The notes beneath the pieces were generated by a model. It ran no database searches. It was not told the DNA's origin and worked only from the letters and a program-made list of their open reading frames with translations. Below, piece by piece: positions 1 through 8,696 of a DNA stretch of 45,397 nucleotides. This DNA comes from Pelodictyon luteolum (lineage in GTDB: Bacteria; Bacteroidota; Chlorobiia; Chlorobiales; Chlorobiaceae): assembly GCA_020721225.1 (NCBI GenBank), contig DYNE01000016.1, positions 1-45,397 on the forward strand. The letters are read 5' to 3'. The position numbers were made by a program, and so were the translations under genes. Each line of letters opens with the position of its first letter. Positions within the stretch are counted from its first letter, which is position 1.

Positions 1-53
1 CACAATATACGCTTCTGATATCATCACCCACTTGAAACAGCGAGGAGCCAAAA

Positions 54-229
54 AACATAATTTTATGCCGCGCGGCGCGCGATACTCCCATTCGCGGAGC
101 GAATAATACTCCCGGTCGTACCCGACCGATACTCCCGCGAAGCGATACTCCTTTTTTCTCTGGTTAATGGAAAGGAATTTCAGGATTGTCGCGGAAAATA
201 TAACTGCATATTTGTATTGGAAATGGAAT
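54..229 (+). repeat. Composite hairpin repeat, solo right half (copy R1)
   Basis: This stretch matches 22457-22622 closely. After CATAATTTTATGCCG (56-70) come four units, each a short palindrome followed by ATACTCC (tails at 82-88, 106-112, 129-135 and 145-151; spacings 24, 23, 16). A conserved non-palindromic tail of about 75 bp follows, to about 229. The left array and core present in the copies at 22 kb and 28 kb are not visible in bases 1-53, so this copy is partial. It lies beyond the 3' end of petB. Confidence 0.85.
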
Positions 230-240
230 CACCCATCCCT

Positions 241-291
241 TCCGTCCTTATGGACGGACAATAAAAAAGCCCGGAAATTCCGGGCTTTTTT
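241..291. terminator. Intrinsic terminator downstream of petB (bidirectional)
   Basis: GCCCGG at 269-274 pairs with CCGGGC at 280-285. A-rich and T-rich flanks on the two sides allow Rho-independent termination on either strand. On the minus strand it lies 23 bases past the petB stop. A second hairpin, TCCGTCC/GGACGGA (241-258), sits next to it. Confidence 0.85.
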
Positions 292-314
292 ATTGTATTC
301 AGGTACCTGACTGT

Positions 315-1604
315 TTACAGCTGGCTGTATTCAGCATAAACGCGATAGGTATTGATCACAAGGAATGCAATCACAAGCAGACCAAGAATGGTGAATATCG
401 GGCTCCGCTGTTCTCTCGATGCCTGACGGTCAAGGAAAGGAACAAGAATCCAGAGGATAGCGCCGACAGTGAAGAGCACAATGGCAAGCAGTTCGCCGCC
501 TTCAAAGGTAAAGTCCTTGAGAAGCTGGAACTGTGCCCAGAAATACCATTCAGGTTTAATACCTACAGGAGCGGAGCCAAGGGGATCAGCCTGAACGCCG
601 ATTTCCCATGGGAACATGACTGCCAGATAGACAAGCAGACCGAAACCTATCAGCCAGCCGATAGCATCCTTGGCGAGAAAGGTCGGGAAGAACTTCTCGT
701 AGCCTTTGATAAGGCCAGCCTCTTTGTAACCGATCGGTGAAGAAGTGCCGAGCACCTGGACCAGCATGAGGTGAGCCGAAAGCATCAGGAGAAGCAGACC
801 GGGAAGCAGAACCACGTGCAGCGAGAACATACGGGTAAGGGTTTCAGGGCTGACATCTTTTCCGCCGCGAAGGATATCGACAAGCAATGCTCCACCTGGC
901 ATGACCTTGGGAACCTCGGTACCAACCTGGGTAGCGAAGAATGCAAGCTCGTTCCACGGAAGAAGGTAACCGGTAAAGCCGAAACCGAGAGAGAGTACGA
1001 GCAGCACAAAACCGCTGACCCACATAAGCTCGCGAGGTTTACGATAGGACTTCATGAAGAAGGTGCTGAACATGTGGATGAACGCCATGCCGATCATGAG
1101 ATTGGCCGACCATGCATGAACCTGACGAATCAGCCAGCCGAAAGGAACCTCTTTCTGAATAAAAACGAACGAAGTAAAGGCTTCCGCACCGGTCGGCTTG
1201 TAGTACTGCAGAAGAAGAAGACCGGTAACGACCTGAATGATAAAGAAGAAAAGGGTAAGACCGCCGAAATAGTACCAGAACGAAAGACGATGCTGAGGCA
1301 CCTCTTTTTTCTTCAGGTAGTCGATAACCGGAATCATCACATAAAACCGCTCCTGAAACCATGAAGCAAGAGCGCTCTGTTTGCTCTCCTTGTATGGATT
1401 CGAATCGGGACGGTCTACCGGAGGTTTATAGACTCCACCGCCAGCAGATGCGGCAGGTTTGGCGGCACCAGGTGCTGCCGGTTTGGCGGCGCCTGCGGCA
1501 GGCTTTGCAGCACCCGGAGCTGCCGGCTTGGCGGCACCCGGAGCAGCGGGTTTCGGCTTGGCAGGGGCTTTTCCTGCCGCAGCGTTCTGATTGTTCTCAG
1601 CCAT
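315..1604 (-). CDS. petB: Cytochrome b of the Rieske/cytochrome b complex
   Basis: Membrane subunit of the quinol-oxidising complex that passes electrons from menaquinol toward c-type cytochromes in green sulfur bacteria. The 429-residue protein has paired haem ligands H163/H177 and H263/H278; the 14-residue gap between the second pair is the b6-type spacing. The Qo-site PEWY motif is at 351-354. Helices cover the cytochrome b6 and subunit IV parts in one chain. Residues 1-60 are an Ala/Pro/Lys-rich extension with tandem AAPGAAKP units. The start is supported by AAGGGAG upstream. It lies 36 bases after petC on the same strand, so the pair is probably one operon. No c1 or f cytochrome gene is nearby, as known for this group. 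Confidence 0.97.
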   Translation of the reverse strand: MAENNQNAAAGKAPAKPKPAAPGAAKPAAPGAAKPAAGAAKPAAPGAAKPAASAGGGVYKPPVDRPDSNPYKESKQSALASWFQERFYVMIPVIDYLKKKEVPQHRLSFWYYFGGLTLFFFIIQVVTGLLLLQYYKPTGAEAFTSFVFIQKEVPFGWLIRQVHAWSANLMIGMAFIHMFSTFFMKSYRKPRELMWVSGFVLLVLSLGFGFTGYLLPWNELAFFATQVGTEVPKVMPGGALLVDILRGGKDVSPETLTRMFSLHVVLLPGLLLLMLSAHLMLVQVLGTSSPIGYKEAGLIKGYEKFFPTFLAKDAIGWLIGFGLLVYLAVMFPWEIGVQADPLGSAPVGIKPEWYFWAQFQLLKDFTFEGGELLAIVLFTVGAILWILVPFLDRQASREQRSPIFTILGLLVIAFLVINTYRVYAEYSQL

Positions 1605-1640
1605 ATTTTCTAACTCCCTTGGTTTTCAACAACGTTAAAA

Positions 1641-2186
1641 TTAAGCTTTGGAAATAATAAGGTCATCACCCTCTACCCGAACAGCATACGGGGCTAAAGG
1701 CAGCGGCTGCGGACCGGAAATGATTTCGCCTGTCTGCTGGTACTTCGCACCGTGACAGGGACAGAAAATGAGGTTATCCTTATCCTCCCAGCGGACGAGA
1801 CATCCAAGATGGGTACAGACCGCGCTGCAGGCTGTAAGCTTGCCGTTATCGTTGATAACGATGACCTTGTCCTCGTTGAACGGATAGATCTTTCCGGTGT
1901 TTTCCGGGACTTCCGCTGCTTTGCCGACAACCATTTCGTTCACGTTTTTCACTTCTTTGACAGGAGGAATGATATACTTGACGACCGGATAGAGCGTCGA
2001 TACCGCTACTGCCGCTCCAACACCGCCGACAACCTTGCCGAGAAAACTGCGGCGTTCGAAATTAACTCCTTTGAGTCCTTCTTCCCTTGGTTTTCCGGCG
2101 GAAACCGCTCCCGGGGAAGAGACTGGAGCACCCTCTTCAAGTGCACCCATTCTTGACGGGCTCTTGAAATTACCTTGTTGTGCCAT
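1641..2186 (-). CDS. petC: Rieske iron-sulfur protein
   Basis: 2Fe-2S subunit of the same complex. The 181-residue protein has the two Rieske boxes: CTHLGC at 124-129 and CPCHG at 142-146. The ligands are C124, H126, C142 and H145; C129 and C144 would form the stabilising disulfide. A membrane anchor spans about residues 48-70, preceded by a twin-arginine motif (ERRSFLG, 44-50) that suggests Tat export, as for other Rieske proteins. AAAGGAG lies just upstream of the ATG. It is the first gene of the petC-petB pair. Confidence 0.97.
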   Translation of the reverse strand: MAQQGNFKSPSRMGALEEGAPVSSPGAVSAGKPREEGLKGVNFERRSFLGKVVGGVGAAVAVSTLYPVVKYIIPPVKEVKNVNEMVVGKAAEVPENTGKIYPFNEDKVIVINDNGKLTACSAVCTHLGCLVRWEDKDNLIFCPCHGAKYQQTGEIISGPQPLPLAPYAVRVEGDDLIISKA

Positions 2187-2340
2187 TACGATCTATCTCC
2201 TTTTTAAAGATATTGTTAAGAAATCAAAAGGCATTAACTGCCTGGTCGGCCGCTGTTTTTATTTTATTGAACCTGCCGTTTCAGGGGCCTGCACGTTTCA
2301 TCTACAGGGTAGTACAAACAAACTCTGAAGTTAAAATTTT

Positions 2341-3471
2341 TTACCGTTTAAACCAATCAGTACAGCTCTTAAAAAAATTATAATAGTCATACATGAATGA
2401 GGGTTCCTTCTCCCGCCAGATCCGGCTCCTGGTAAAGAACCGCATAAAGCGCGACTGCAATCTTACCGGATTGAGAAACTCCGATATACCGCTGATGCCG
2501 TTGAGATTCTGACCGTCGATCTGCAGAGAGATGTTCGAGGCAAACCTGAGATAAAAGGGACCTGCGTCGAGCACTTTCTTCTGCGAAATAGTGACGGATG
2601 CCCGCTCATGAGAGATATCAAGCGTTCTGCCGTGAAGCGGAGAAAACAAGCCGGAAGAAAATTCACTTTCCCTGCATTGAAGCGAATCCATAACAGAAAC
2701 CTTCTCGTCGCGATTGTCATGCAGCATCAGAAAGCTCAATGGCTGGAAGTCGCTGTTTTTAAAAAAAATAACATAATATATAATATCGTATCGCTCTGAA
2801 AACGCCCTTCCCCAGTACCATCGGGCAATATATTCCTGCATGGGCATGGTGCCCAGATTATGGTCGTGATAACCCTGGGCGCGCAACTCGATACGACGCA
2901 CTCCCCCTCCGTTTTCACCGGTAATTTCGATGTAGCCTCCGACCACGGCCTTCAGAACGCTCAGCAGCCACTGGTGCTGCGAACCAGTCTCGGCAGTGTT
3001 GGTATCATTTTTCGAGTAATGCGCCCGACGACTTACCTGGAACAGCAACTCGGCCTGTACCTGCCGGTTTCGGGCAGGAAAGGCAAAATCGATAAGCAGG
3101 CGATACTCGTCTTTGTGCGCATCATAGAAAAAACGGTTCTTTTCGAACCGGAGACCGATTCCCTCGCGACTGCTTTCAAAAAGGCCGTTTCCCCCTTCCT
3201 TTATAAAATTCAATGTTTCGGAACCCTGTTCATAAAGCTGAAAACTGAAGCCTGTATGGTCTTCCGGCAACGGAAGCGCCGAACCGGCCTTATGCTTCCA
3301 GTCGTCGTAACGCTGCATGTAATAAGGGGAGAAAGGAAAACCGGAAAACCATATCAGTACGACGGAAACGCCGCTTTCCTTGTCTTCGGCATCGAAGTAC
3401 CACCACTCATAGGCGCCAGGCTCCCGCATGTCGTGCCAGACTTCCTGATGAGGTTCTGTGGTGATATTCAT
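2341..3471 (-). CDS. crtC: Carotenoid 1,2-hydratase (CrtC family)
   Basis: The 376-residue protein resembles the CrtC/hydroxyneurosporene synthase family. The N-terminal GAYEWWYFDAED and SGFPFSPYYMQRY regions and the later internal RAQGYHDHNLGT segment are typical of that lipocalin-like fold. Family members add water across the terminal double bond of acyclic or monocyclic carotenoids. In green sulfur bacteria this makes hydroxychlorobactene-type pigments. It lies 154 bases upstream of petC on the same strand, and petCB-crtC linkage is recalled from Chlorobaculum tepidum. No clear ribosome binding site is seen. Confidence 0.85.
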   Translation of the reverse strand: MNITTEPHQEVWHDMREPGAYEWWYFDAEDKESGVSVVLIWFSGFPFSPYYMQRYDDWKHKAGSALPLPEDHTGFSFQLYEQGSETLNFIKEGGNGLFESSREGIGLRFEKNRFFYDAHKDEYRLLIDFAFPARNRQVQAELLFQVSRRAHYSKNDTNTAETGSQHQWLLSVLKAVVGGYIEITGENGGGVRRIELRAQGYHDHNLGTMPMQEYIARWYWGRAFSERYDIIYYVIFFKNSDFQPLSFLMLHDNRDEKVSVMDSLQCRESEFSSGLFSPLHGRTLDISHERASVTISQKKVLDAGPFYLRFASNISLQIDGQNLNGISGISEFLNPVRLQSRFMRFFTRSRIWREKEPSFMYDYYNFFKSCTDWFKR

Positions 3472-3583
3472 ACGGAAAACAATGCTGTTCTGTCATGAAA
3501 GGTCGCTGTACGCAGTACCGACCGTTTCGAAGCTGAAAAAAGGGAACAAGTAGGAAGTGGAAGAAGAAGTGTGCAAAAACACC

Positions 3584-3659
3584 TGGTGGACAGAGAGGGA
3601 ATCGAACCCCCGACACAAGGATTTTCAGTCCTTTGCTCTACCAACTGAGCTATCTGTCC
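3584..3659 (-). tRNA. tRNA-Phe (GAA)
   Basis: The reverse complement folds as a normal cloverleaf. The acceptor GGACAGA pairs with TCTGTCC, the D arm is GCTCAGTTGGTAGAGC, the anticodon loop CTGAAAA gives GAA, and the T loop is GTTCGATTC. The 3' CCA is encoded, unlike in the two tRNAs near 41 kb. Confidence 0.97.
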
Positions 3660-3674
3660 ATGTTTGTGAGGCAC

Positions 3675-3702
3675 ATAATAAGAAATGCGCATCAAAATTC
3701 AA
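3675..3702 (-). promoter_or_regulatory. Candidate promoter of tRNA-Phe
   Basis: On the minus strand TTGAAT (3697-3702) and TATTAT (3675-3680) are 16 bp apart, about 15 bases upstream of the mature tRNA 5' end. Spacing and matches fit a housekeeping sigma promoter. Confidence 0.45.
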
Positions 3703-3739
3703 AAAGAAAAAAACATTGAAAAATCGGTTTTTTAACGTA

Positions 3740-3769
3740 CAGCCGGAACGAAACATTTCGCCCCGGCTG
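3740..3769 (-). terminator. Hairpin after gltX
   Basis: CAGCCGG (3740-3746) pairs with CCGGCTG (3763-3769), with an inner CGAAA/TTTCG stem. It lies just past the gltX stop. No immediate T-run follows, so termination efficiency is uncertain. Confidence 0.5.
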
Positions 3770-3776
3770 ACAAAGA

Positions 3777-5285
3777 CTACTCTGCGACGGAAATCAGGTC
3801 GATCCCTTTTGTGATTCTGCGGAGTACCGCTTCCCTGCCCAGCACTTCGAGCATATGGTAGAGGCTCGGGCCGAAACTTACGCCCGAAGCGAGAATCCTG
3901 AGAGGATGAATCAGTACGGCCGCCTTAAGACCTTTAGGCGCAACGAAAGCCTTAAGCGCACTCTCGATGGTTTCAGCCGTAAACGGTTCGAGAACCTCCA
4001 GCTCTGCGGTAAACTCCCGAAGAAGATCGTTTGTTTCCGGTATCCAGCGTTTTTTCACCGCCTCCTCTTCATACGATTCCGGCTCAAAGAAAAAGTATGA
4101 GGAGAAGGTGACGAATTCATGTTCGAATCCCACCCGCTCACGCATAAGCTCGATAACCTGCTCAAGATAATGGTCGCCTGTAATCACATCGACGGAAAGA
4201 AGGGTCTCCCGTTTTGCAAGCTCGGCTGCAAGTACCGGCCTGATCGTATTGATAATATCCGCTGACGGGCGATGTTTGATGTATTGTTTTTCAAGCCAGT
4301 TGAGTTTCTCCACGTTAAACACCGCTCCGGCTTTGCCAACCCGTTCAAGTGAAAACTTATCTATCAGTTCCTGAAGCGCATAAACCTCCTGCTCGGTACC
4401 CTCTCCTTCATTCCACCCAAGCATCGCCACAAAATTCACAATCGCATCGCAACTGTAACCCTTTCGGATGTAATCCTCAACAGCTACATCACCCTGACGT
4501 TTGCTGAGCTTTGAACGGTCAGGATTGAGCAACAGGGGAAGATGGGCAAATCTGGGAGGCTCCCATCCGAAAAACTCATAAAGAAGCAGGTGTTTCGGCA
4601 TGGATGGCAGCCACTCCTCACCACGAATAATATGCGTAAACTCCATGAGATGGTCGTCGATAACGCTGGCAAAGTGGTAGGTAGGAAATCCATCGGACTT
4701 CATCAGCACCTGATCATCGATGGTAGAGGAATCGAACTCGACCGGCCCACGAATCATATCTTCAAACCATACGGAAATATAATCGGGAACTTTCATCCGT
4801 ACCACATAAGGAGAACCTGCTTCCATTTTCTTTCTTATCTCGCTGGACGGCATGGCGCCGCCCATCTCCTCTGGCAGCCATTTGCGGTTATACTTGGGCT
4901 GAAACCCCTGTTTCAACTGAAGCTGACGGTTCTCCTCGAGCTCCTCGGATGTCGAAAAACAGTAGTAGGCATGTTTGTCTTCGAGCAGACGATCGCAGTA
5001 CTCGCGATAGATATGCAGTCTTTCCGACTGCACATAGGACCCGAAACTCCCCCCGTGCTCCGGACTTTCGTCAGCGATAATTCCGGCCCACTCGAGGGTT
5101 TTAATAAGATTCTGCTGTGCATCCTCAACTTTTCTGCTCTGGTCGGTGTCTTCAATTCTGATAATGAAATCGCCTTTCATTTTTTTTGCGAACAGGTAAT
5201 TATACAAGGCTGTCCGCAAACCGCCTACATGCAGATAACCTGTCGGAGAAGGCGCAAACCTCGTTCTGACCCTTTGAGCAACCAT
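3777..5285 (-). CDS. gltX: Glutamyl-tRNA synthetase
   Basis: Class I aminoacyl-tRNA synthetase that charges tRNA-Glu. In this group the product also feeds tetrapyrrole and bacteriochlorophyll synthesis by the C5 pathway. The 502-residue length is normal. The HIGH-type motif is HVGG at 19-22 and the KMSKS-type motif is KLSKR at 259-263, followed by the C-terminal anticodon-binding region. The gatA gene in this window implies a transamidation route; whether this enzyme also mischarges tRNA-Gln cannot be told from sequence alone. It is divergent from ftsH across 256 bp. Confidence 0.97.
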   Translation of the reverse strand: MVAQRVRTRFAPSPTGYLHVGGLRTALYNYLFAKKMKGDFIIRIEDTDQSRKVEDAQQNLIKTLEWAGIIADESPEHGGSFGSYVQSERLHIYREYCDRLLEDKHAYYCFSTSEELEENRQLQLKQGFQPKYNRKWLPEEMGGAMPSSEIRKKMEAGSPYVVRMKVPDYISVWFEDMIRGPVEFDSSTIDDQVLMKSDGFPTYHFASVIDDHLMEFTHIIRGEEWLPSMPKHLLLYEFFGWEPPRFAHLPLLLNPDRSKLSKRQGDVAVEDYIRKGYSCDAIVNFVAMLGWNEGEGTEQEVYALQELIDKFSLERVGKAGAVFNVEKLNWLEKQYIKHRPSADIINTIRPVLAAELAKRETLLSVDVITGDHYLEQVIELMRERVGFEHEFVTFSSYFFFEPESYEEEAVKKRWIPETNDLLREFTAELEVLEPFTAETIESALKAFVAPKGLKAAVLIHPLRILASGVSFGPSLYHMLEVLGREAVLRRITKGIDLISVAE

Positions 5286-5419
5286 AATGTGACGTAAAAA
5301 CAGTTAATTGAAGTACTGACAAGGCGACGCCGGTGTCAGGAGCACAGAATTTAAAAAAAGTCGGTGTTTTTTGAAGGTACAAAAAAACAGATTGAGAGTG
5401 CCGAAAAAATCCCCCGTCA

Positions 5420-5435
5420 GGCATAACAATATGCC
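5420..5435. promoter_or_regulatory. Palindrome in the gltX-ftsH divergent region
   Basis: GGCATA-acaa-TATGCC is a perfect 6-bp inverted repeat in the 256-bp divergent region (5286-5541). It could be an operator, but no known regulator is indicated. AT-rich sequence between it and ftsH holds weak promoter-like hexamers (TTGCAT/TTGCAG near 5463-5480) that I cannot rank. Confidence 0.25.
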
Positions 5436-5541
5436 GATATGTCACAGAGAAAAATAAACTTTTTGCATTCTATTGCAGTTTGCTTTTAATTACTTTTAAT
5501 GCCGTAAGTTAACAGAGCCTTACTTTTCTCTCACCCACTGA

Positions 5542-7509
5542 ATGGTATCTATGCCGGAACTCAAGGAAAAAAACACGGGGAAGACCAATGCAAAGAATGT
5601 CTTCAAACCGGTACGTGACGATCAACCCCAACAGGATTGGATGCAGGGAAGCGGAGGCGGAAGCAAGGGAAAATTTCCGGGATTCCTTGTGATCATGATG
5701 CTTGGACTTATCTCGATCTTTGTATTCCAGCGCTTTTTCTCGGCTCCTGAAAACCCGGAAATCACCTATAACCAGTACAGGACTGTACTGGAAAAAGATC
5801 TTGTTACCGATATTACGGTCAAGACCTATGCAGACAGATCCGCAATGCTGAACGGCAAACTGAAATCGCCATCGCAACTTGAACTCAAGAACAACTCCTT
5901 TCTTCAGACTGACCGGTTCAGCGTAACCATTCCCGCATTTACCAACGAACAGGCTGATCTGCTCGCCGCAAAAGGAGTTCAGATTACCGTAGAAGAAGGG
6001 AGTGACGGTATCGGAACCGTCCTCGTGCTCTTCGCGCCGTGGATTATTTTTGGTCTTGTCTATTTCTTTATGTTCAGACGGATATCCCAGCAGAACGGCG
6101 GAGCGACCAAAAACATGTTCAACTTTGGAAAAAGCCGGGCAAAGATGGTCACCGAATTCGATGTAAAAATCACCTTCAAGGATGTAGCCGGAGTCGATGA
6201 AGCGGTTGAAGAGTTGAAGGAGACTGTCGAATTTCTCACCAATCCCGAAAAGTTCCAGAAAATCGGAGGCAAGATTCCCAAAGGAGTGTTGCTGCTGGGC
6301 TCTCCGGGAACCGGCAAAACCCTGCTTGCCAAAGCCATCGCCGGCGAAGCGAAGGTTCCTTTTTTTTCGATTTCCGGTGCCGATTTTGTTGAAATGTTTG
6401 TCGGCGTAGGTGCAGCCCGGGTTCGGGACCTCTTCGAACAGGCAAAGAAAAACGCTCCCTGTATTGTTTTTATCGATGAAATCGATGCCGTAGGCAGAAG
6501 CCGTGGAGCTGGTCTGGGTGGAGGTCATGACGAACGGGAACAGACTTTGAACCAGCTGCTTGTAGAAATGGACGGTTTTACTACAAGCGACAATGTCATT
6601 CTCATTGCCGCGACCAACCGTCCGGACGTACTCGACACAGCCCTGCTCAGACCGGGAAGGTTCGACCGGCAGATCACCATAGACAAACCCGATATACGCG
6701 GCAGAGAGGCGATTCTTGCTATTCACACACGTAAAACGCCTCTTGCCGGCGATGTGGACATCACGGTACTGGCGAAAAGCACGCCGGGTTTTTCAGGAGC
6801 GGATCTGGCAAACCTGGTCAATGAAGCTGCGCTTCTCGCGTCAAGAAAAAATAAGGAGAGCATCGATTCCGCAGATTTCGAACAGGCTCGCGACAAGGTG
6901 CTGATGGGCCCCGAAAGAAAAAGCATGTTTCTCTCCGATGAGCAGAAAAAGCTTACCGCCTATCACGAAGCTGGTCATGTGCTGGTTGCAGCCAATACAA
7001 AGGGATCGGATCCCATACACAAGGTTACCATCATTCCACGGGGCAGAAGTCTCGGCCTGACAGCTTATCTGCCACTCGAAGACCGTTACACGCAGGACAG
7101 ACAGTATCTGCTGGCGATGATTACCTATGCTCTTGGCGGAAGGGTTGCCGAAGAGCTTGTTTTTGATGAAATCACGACCGGTGCAGCCAATGATATTGAA
7201 AGGGCTACGGATATTGCACGAAGAATGGTCAGACAATGGGGCATGAGCGACAAACTGGGACCGATCAACTACAGCGACGGCCATAAAGAGGTGTTTTTGG
7301 GCAAGGACTATTCGCACATTCGAGAGTACAGCGAGGAAACCGCCATGCAGATCGACAATGAAGTACGTAAAATCATTATCGATTGCATGGACAATGCCAG
7401 AACTATTCTCAGCGAGAAAAAAGAGCTGCTCCACCGGCTTGCTGAAACCCTTATCGAGAAAGAGACCCTGAATGCCGGGGAGATCGACGCAATAATCGGA
7501 ACGACATAA
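5542..7509 (+). CDS. ftsH: ATP-dependent zinc metalloprotease FtsH
   Basis: Membrane-anchored AAA+ protease that unfolds and degrades membrane and regulatory proteins. The 655 residues show a transmembrane helix at about 47-65, an extracytoplasmic domain and a second helix at about 160-178. The AAA module has Walker A GSPGTGKT (253-260), Walker B IVFIDEID (308-315) and the second region of homology [18 protein letters not shown] (357-374). The protease has HEAGH (475-479) and a third zinc ligand near D551. The N-terminus is longer than usual by about 40 hydrophilic residues. A second in-frame ATG at 5551 is an equally possible start. Confidence 0.97.
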   Translation: MVSMPELKEKNTGKTNAKNVFKPVRDDQPQQDWMQGSGGGSKGKFPGFLVIMMLGLISIFVFQRFFSAPENPEITYNQYRTVLEKDLVTDITVKTYADRSAMLNGKLKSPSQLELKNNSFLQTDRFSVTIPAFTNEQADLLAAKGVQITVEEGSDGIGTVLVLFAPWIIFGLVYFFMFRRISQQNGGATKNMFNFGKSRAKMVTEFDVKITFKDVAGVDEAVEELKETVEFLTNPEKFQKIGGKIPKGVLLLGSPGTGKTLLAKAIAGEAKVPFFSISGADFVEMFVGVGAARVRDLFEQAKKNAPCIVFIDEIDAVGRSRGAGLGGGHDEREQTLNQLLVEMDGFTTSDNVILIAATNRPDVLDTALLRPGRFDRQITIDKPDIRGREAILAIHTRKTPLAGDVDITVLAKSTPGFSGADLANLVNEAALLASRKNKESIDSADFEQARDKVLMGPERKSMFLSDEQKKLTAYHEAGHVLVAANTKGSDPIHKVTIIPRGRSLGLTAYLPLEDRYTQDRQYLLAMITYALGGRVAEELVFDEITTGAANDIERATDIARRMVRQWGMSDKLGPINYSDGHKEVFLGKDYSHIREYSEETAMQIDNEVRKIIIDCMDNARTILSEKKELLHRLAETLIEKETLNAGEIDAIIGTT

Positions 7510-7527
7510 CGTTTGTTTTATCAAACG
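7510..7527. other. Short hairpin between ftsH and the TauE-like gene
   Basis: CGTTTG and CAAACG flank a 6-base loop directly after the ftsH stop. No T-run follows, so this may be an RNA processing or stability element and not a terminator. Confidence 0.3.
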
Positions 7528-7553
7528 CACTGACGAGGTACAGGATATAAGTC

Positions 7554-7919
7554 ATGCAAACGGTTTTCTTGCTCATTATTGGCATAGCGGCGGGTTTACT
7601 GTCGGGAATGTTCGGAGTCGGAGGAGGGATCATCATCGTTCCGGCACTGGTACTGCTTTTCGGCATGAGTCAGCACAGCGCCAACGCGACATCTCTTGTT
7701 GCACTATTGCTTCCGGTAGGCATTCTCGGGGTTATGGAGTATTACCGTTCAGGAAAAATCACCACCGAAAACATCTGGCTGGGGCTGATTCTTTCCGCAG
7801 GACTGTTTGCCGGAGCTTTTTTCGGGGCCAAAATAGCATCATCGCTTTCGAGCGATCTTCTCCGAAAAGCATTTGCCCTTTTTACAGGAATTGTTGCCCT
7901 TCGTTTATGGTTTAAATAA
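7554..7919 (+). CDS. Half-size TauE/SafE-type membrane protein
   Basis: A 121-residue hydrophobic protein with about four transmembrane segments. The N-terminal motif GLLSGMFGVGGGIIIVPAL is the signature of TauE/SafE (UPF0721) permeases, proposed to move sulfite, sulfoacetate or other anions. Full-length members have about 250 residues and two such repeats; this has one. It could work as a homodimer. It lies 44 bases after ftsH and 36 bases before the HU/IHF gene, same strand. A role in sulfur oxidation is only an inference. Confidence 0.75.
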   Translation: MQTVFLLIIGIAAGLLSGMFGVGGGIIIVPALVLLFGMSQHSANATSLVALLLPVGILGVMEYYRSGKITTENIWLGLILSAGLFAGAFFGAKIASSLSSDLLRKAFALFTGIVALRLWFK

Positions 7920-7955
7920 GTTCATACACCACAATAACCTAAGCTCGTCGTCACC

Positions 7956-8264
7956 ATGGGAAACACCACCACAAAAGCCGATCTGGTCAATGTTATCGCA
8001 CACAAAACAGGCATGACGAAAAACGAGACGGAAGCCGTCGTTGACTGCCTTTTTGAAAGCATAATCGAGTCGCTGAAAGCCGGCAAAAGAATCGAGATCA
8101 GGGGGTTCGGATCATTCAATATCCGCCACAAAAACCTGCGCCAGGCAAGAAATCCAAGAACGGGCGAAAAAGTAACCGTTGACCCGAAAAACGTGCCTAC
8201 CTTTAAAATCTCCAAGGAGTTCAAGCATGCTGTAAGTGAAAGCCTCAAAAATGGCACAGCATAG
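7956..8264 (+). CDS. HU/IHF family DNA-binding protein
   Basis: A 102-residue nucleoid protein. It shows the helical dimerisation region TKADLVNVIAHKTGMTK and the core IRGFGSFNIR. The DNA-wrapping arm is RQARNPRTGEKV (about 68-79), with the conserved proline that intercalates into DNA, followed by VPTFKISKEFK. Features fit IHF or HU; the subunit type cannot be settled by eye. It converges on the unknown gene at 8299. Confidence 0.93.
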   Translation: MGNTTTKADLVNVIAHKTGMTKNETEAVVDCLFESIIESLKAGKRIEIRGFGSFNIRHKNLRQARNPRTGEKVTVDPKNVPTFKISKEFKHAVSESLKNGTA

Positions 8265-8298
8265 CCTGACGTTCCTGAATAAACAGGATCAGATTACG

Positions 8299-8685
8299 CT
8301 AAAGATCGAAAGGGTCCTCAACGAGATTAAAAGTGATGGTTTTTATGTTATCCAGAAAACAGGTCTGGATATAGTAAAGATTTTCAGGTCTGAAAATATC
8401 TGATCCTTTTTCGGCGACATGTAAAATTATGTGCCCTTTATGATGGCCGAGTTCCCTGCCGAGATCGTTCCATTTTCTGAAAATCAGATTGGTAAACGAC
8501 TCTCCTTCTCTGACACCCAGTATTTCCGGGTCAGTAAAATCCGTAATGATCTCCGGCGATGAGAGCAGTGACATCTCTTTTCCGATCCAGATGCTGACAG
8601 GATCGAAATGAAAAGGGAAAAATACCGAGTTCCTGATATAGAATCCGGATGCCCCGTTTCTGATTGCATCGACAAAAGAGTTCAT
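8299..8685 (-). CDS. Protein of unknown function (128 aa)
   Basis: I do not recognise this family. It is a soluble, mixed-charge protein without signal peptide or membrane segment. The central part has a HHKGHIILHVAEKG stretch that looks like a beta-strand with a His-rich turn. It starts 11 bases after the stop of the ion transporter gene on the same strand, so it is probably the last gene of the rodA-mtaB-apt-transporter run. Coding status is supported by clean fit between neighbours. Confidence 0.7.
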   Translation of the reverse strand: MNSFVDAIRNGASGFYIRNSVFFPFHFDPVSIWIGKEMSLLSSPEIITDFTDPEILGVREGESFTNLIFRKWNDLGRELGHHKGHIILHVAEKGSDIFRPENLYYIQTCFLDNIKTITFNLVEDPFDL

Positions 8686-8696
8686 AGCCGAAACGG

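Noticed and set aside
82-151. The spaced ATACTCC units as a CRISPR array
   Set aside because: Constant part is only 7-8 bp, spacing is irregular (24, 23, 16) and the variable parts are palindromes, not unrelated spacers. No cas genes are present.
5509-6726. A 405-codon open frame on the minus strand opposite ftsH
   Set aside because: It lies fully antisense to ftsH, whose motifs are all intact; the translated sequence has no family features. It is an artefact of codon use.
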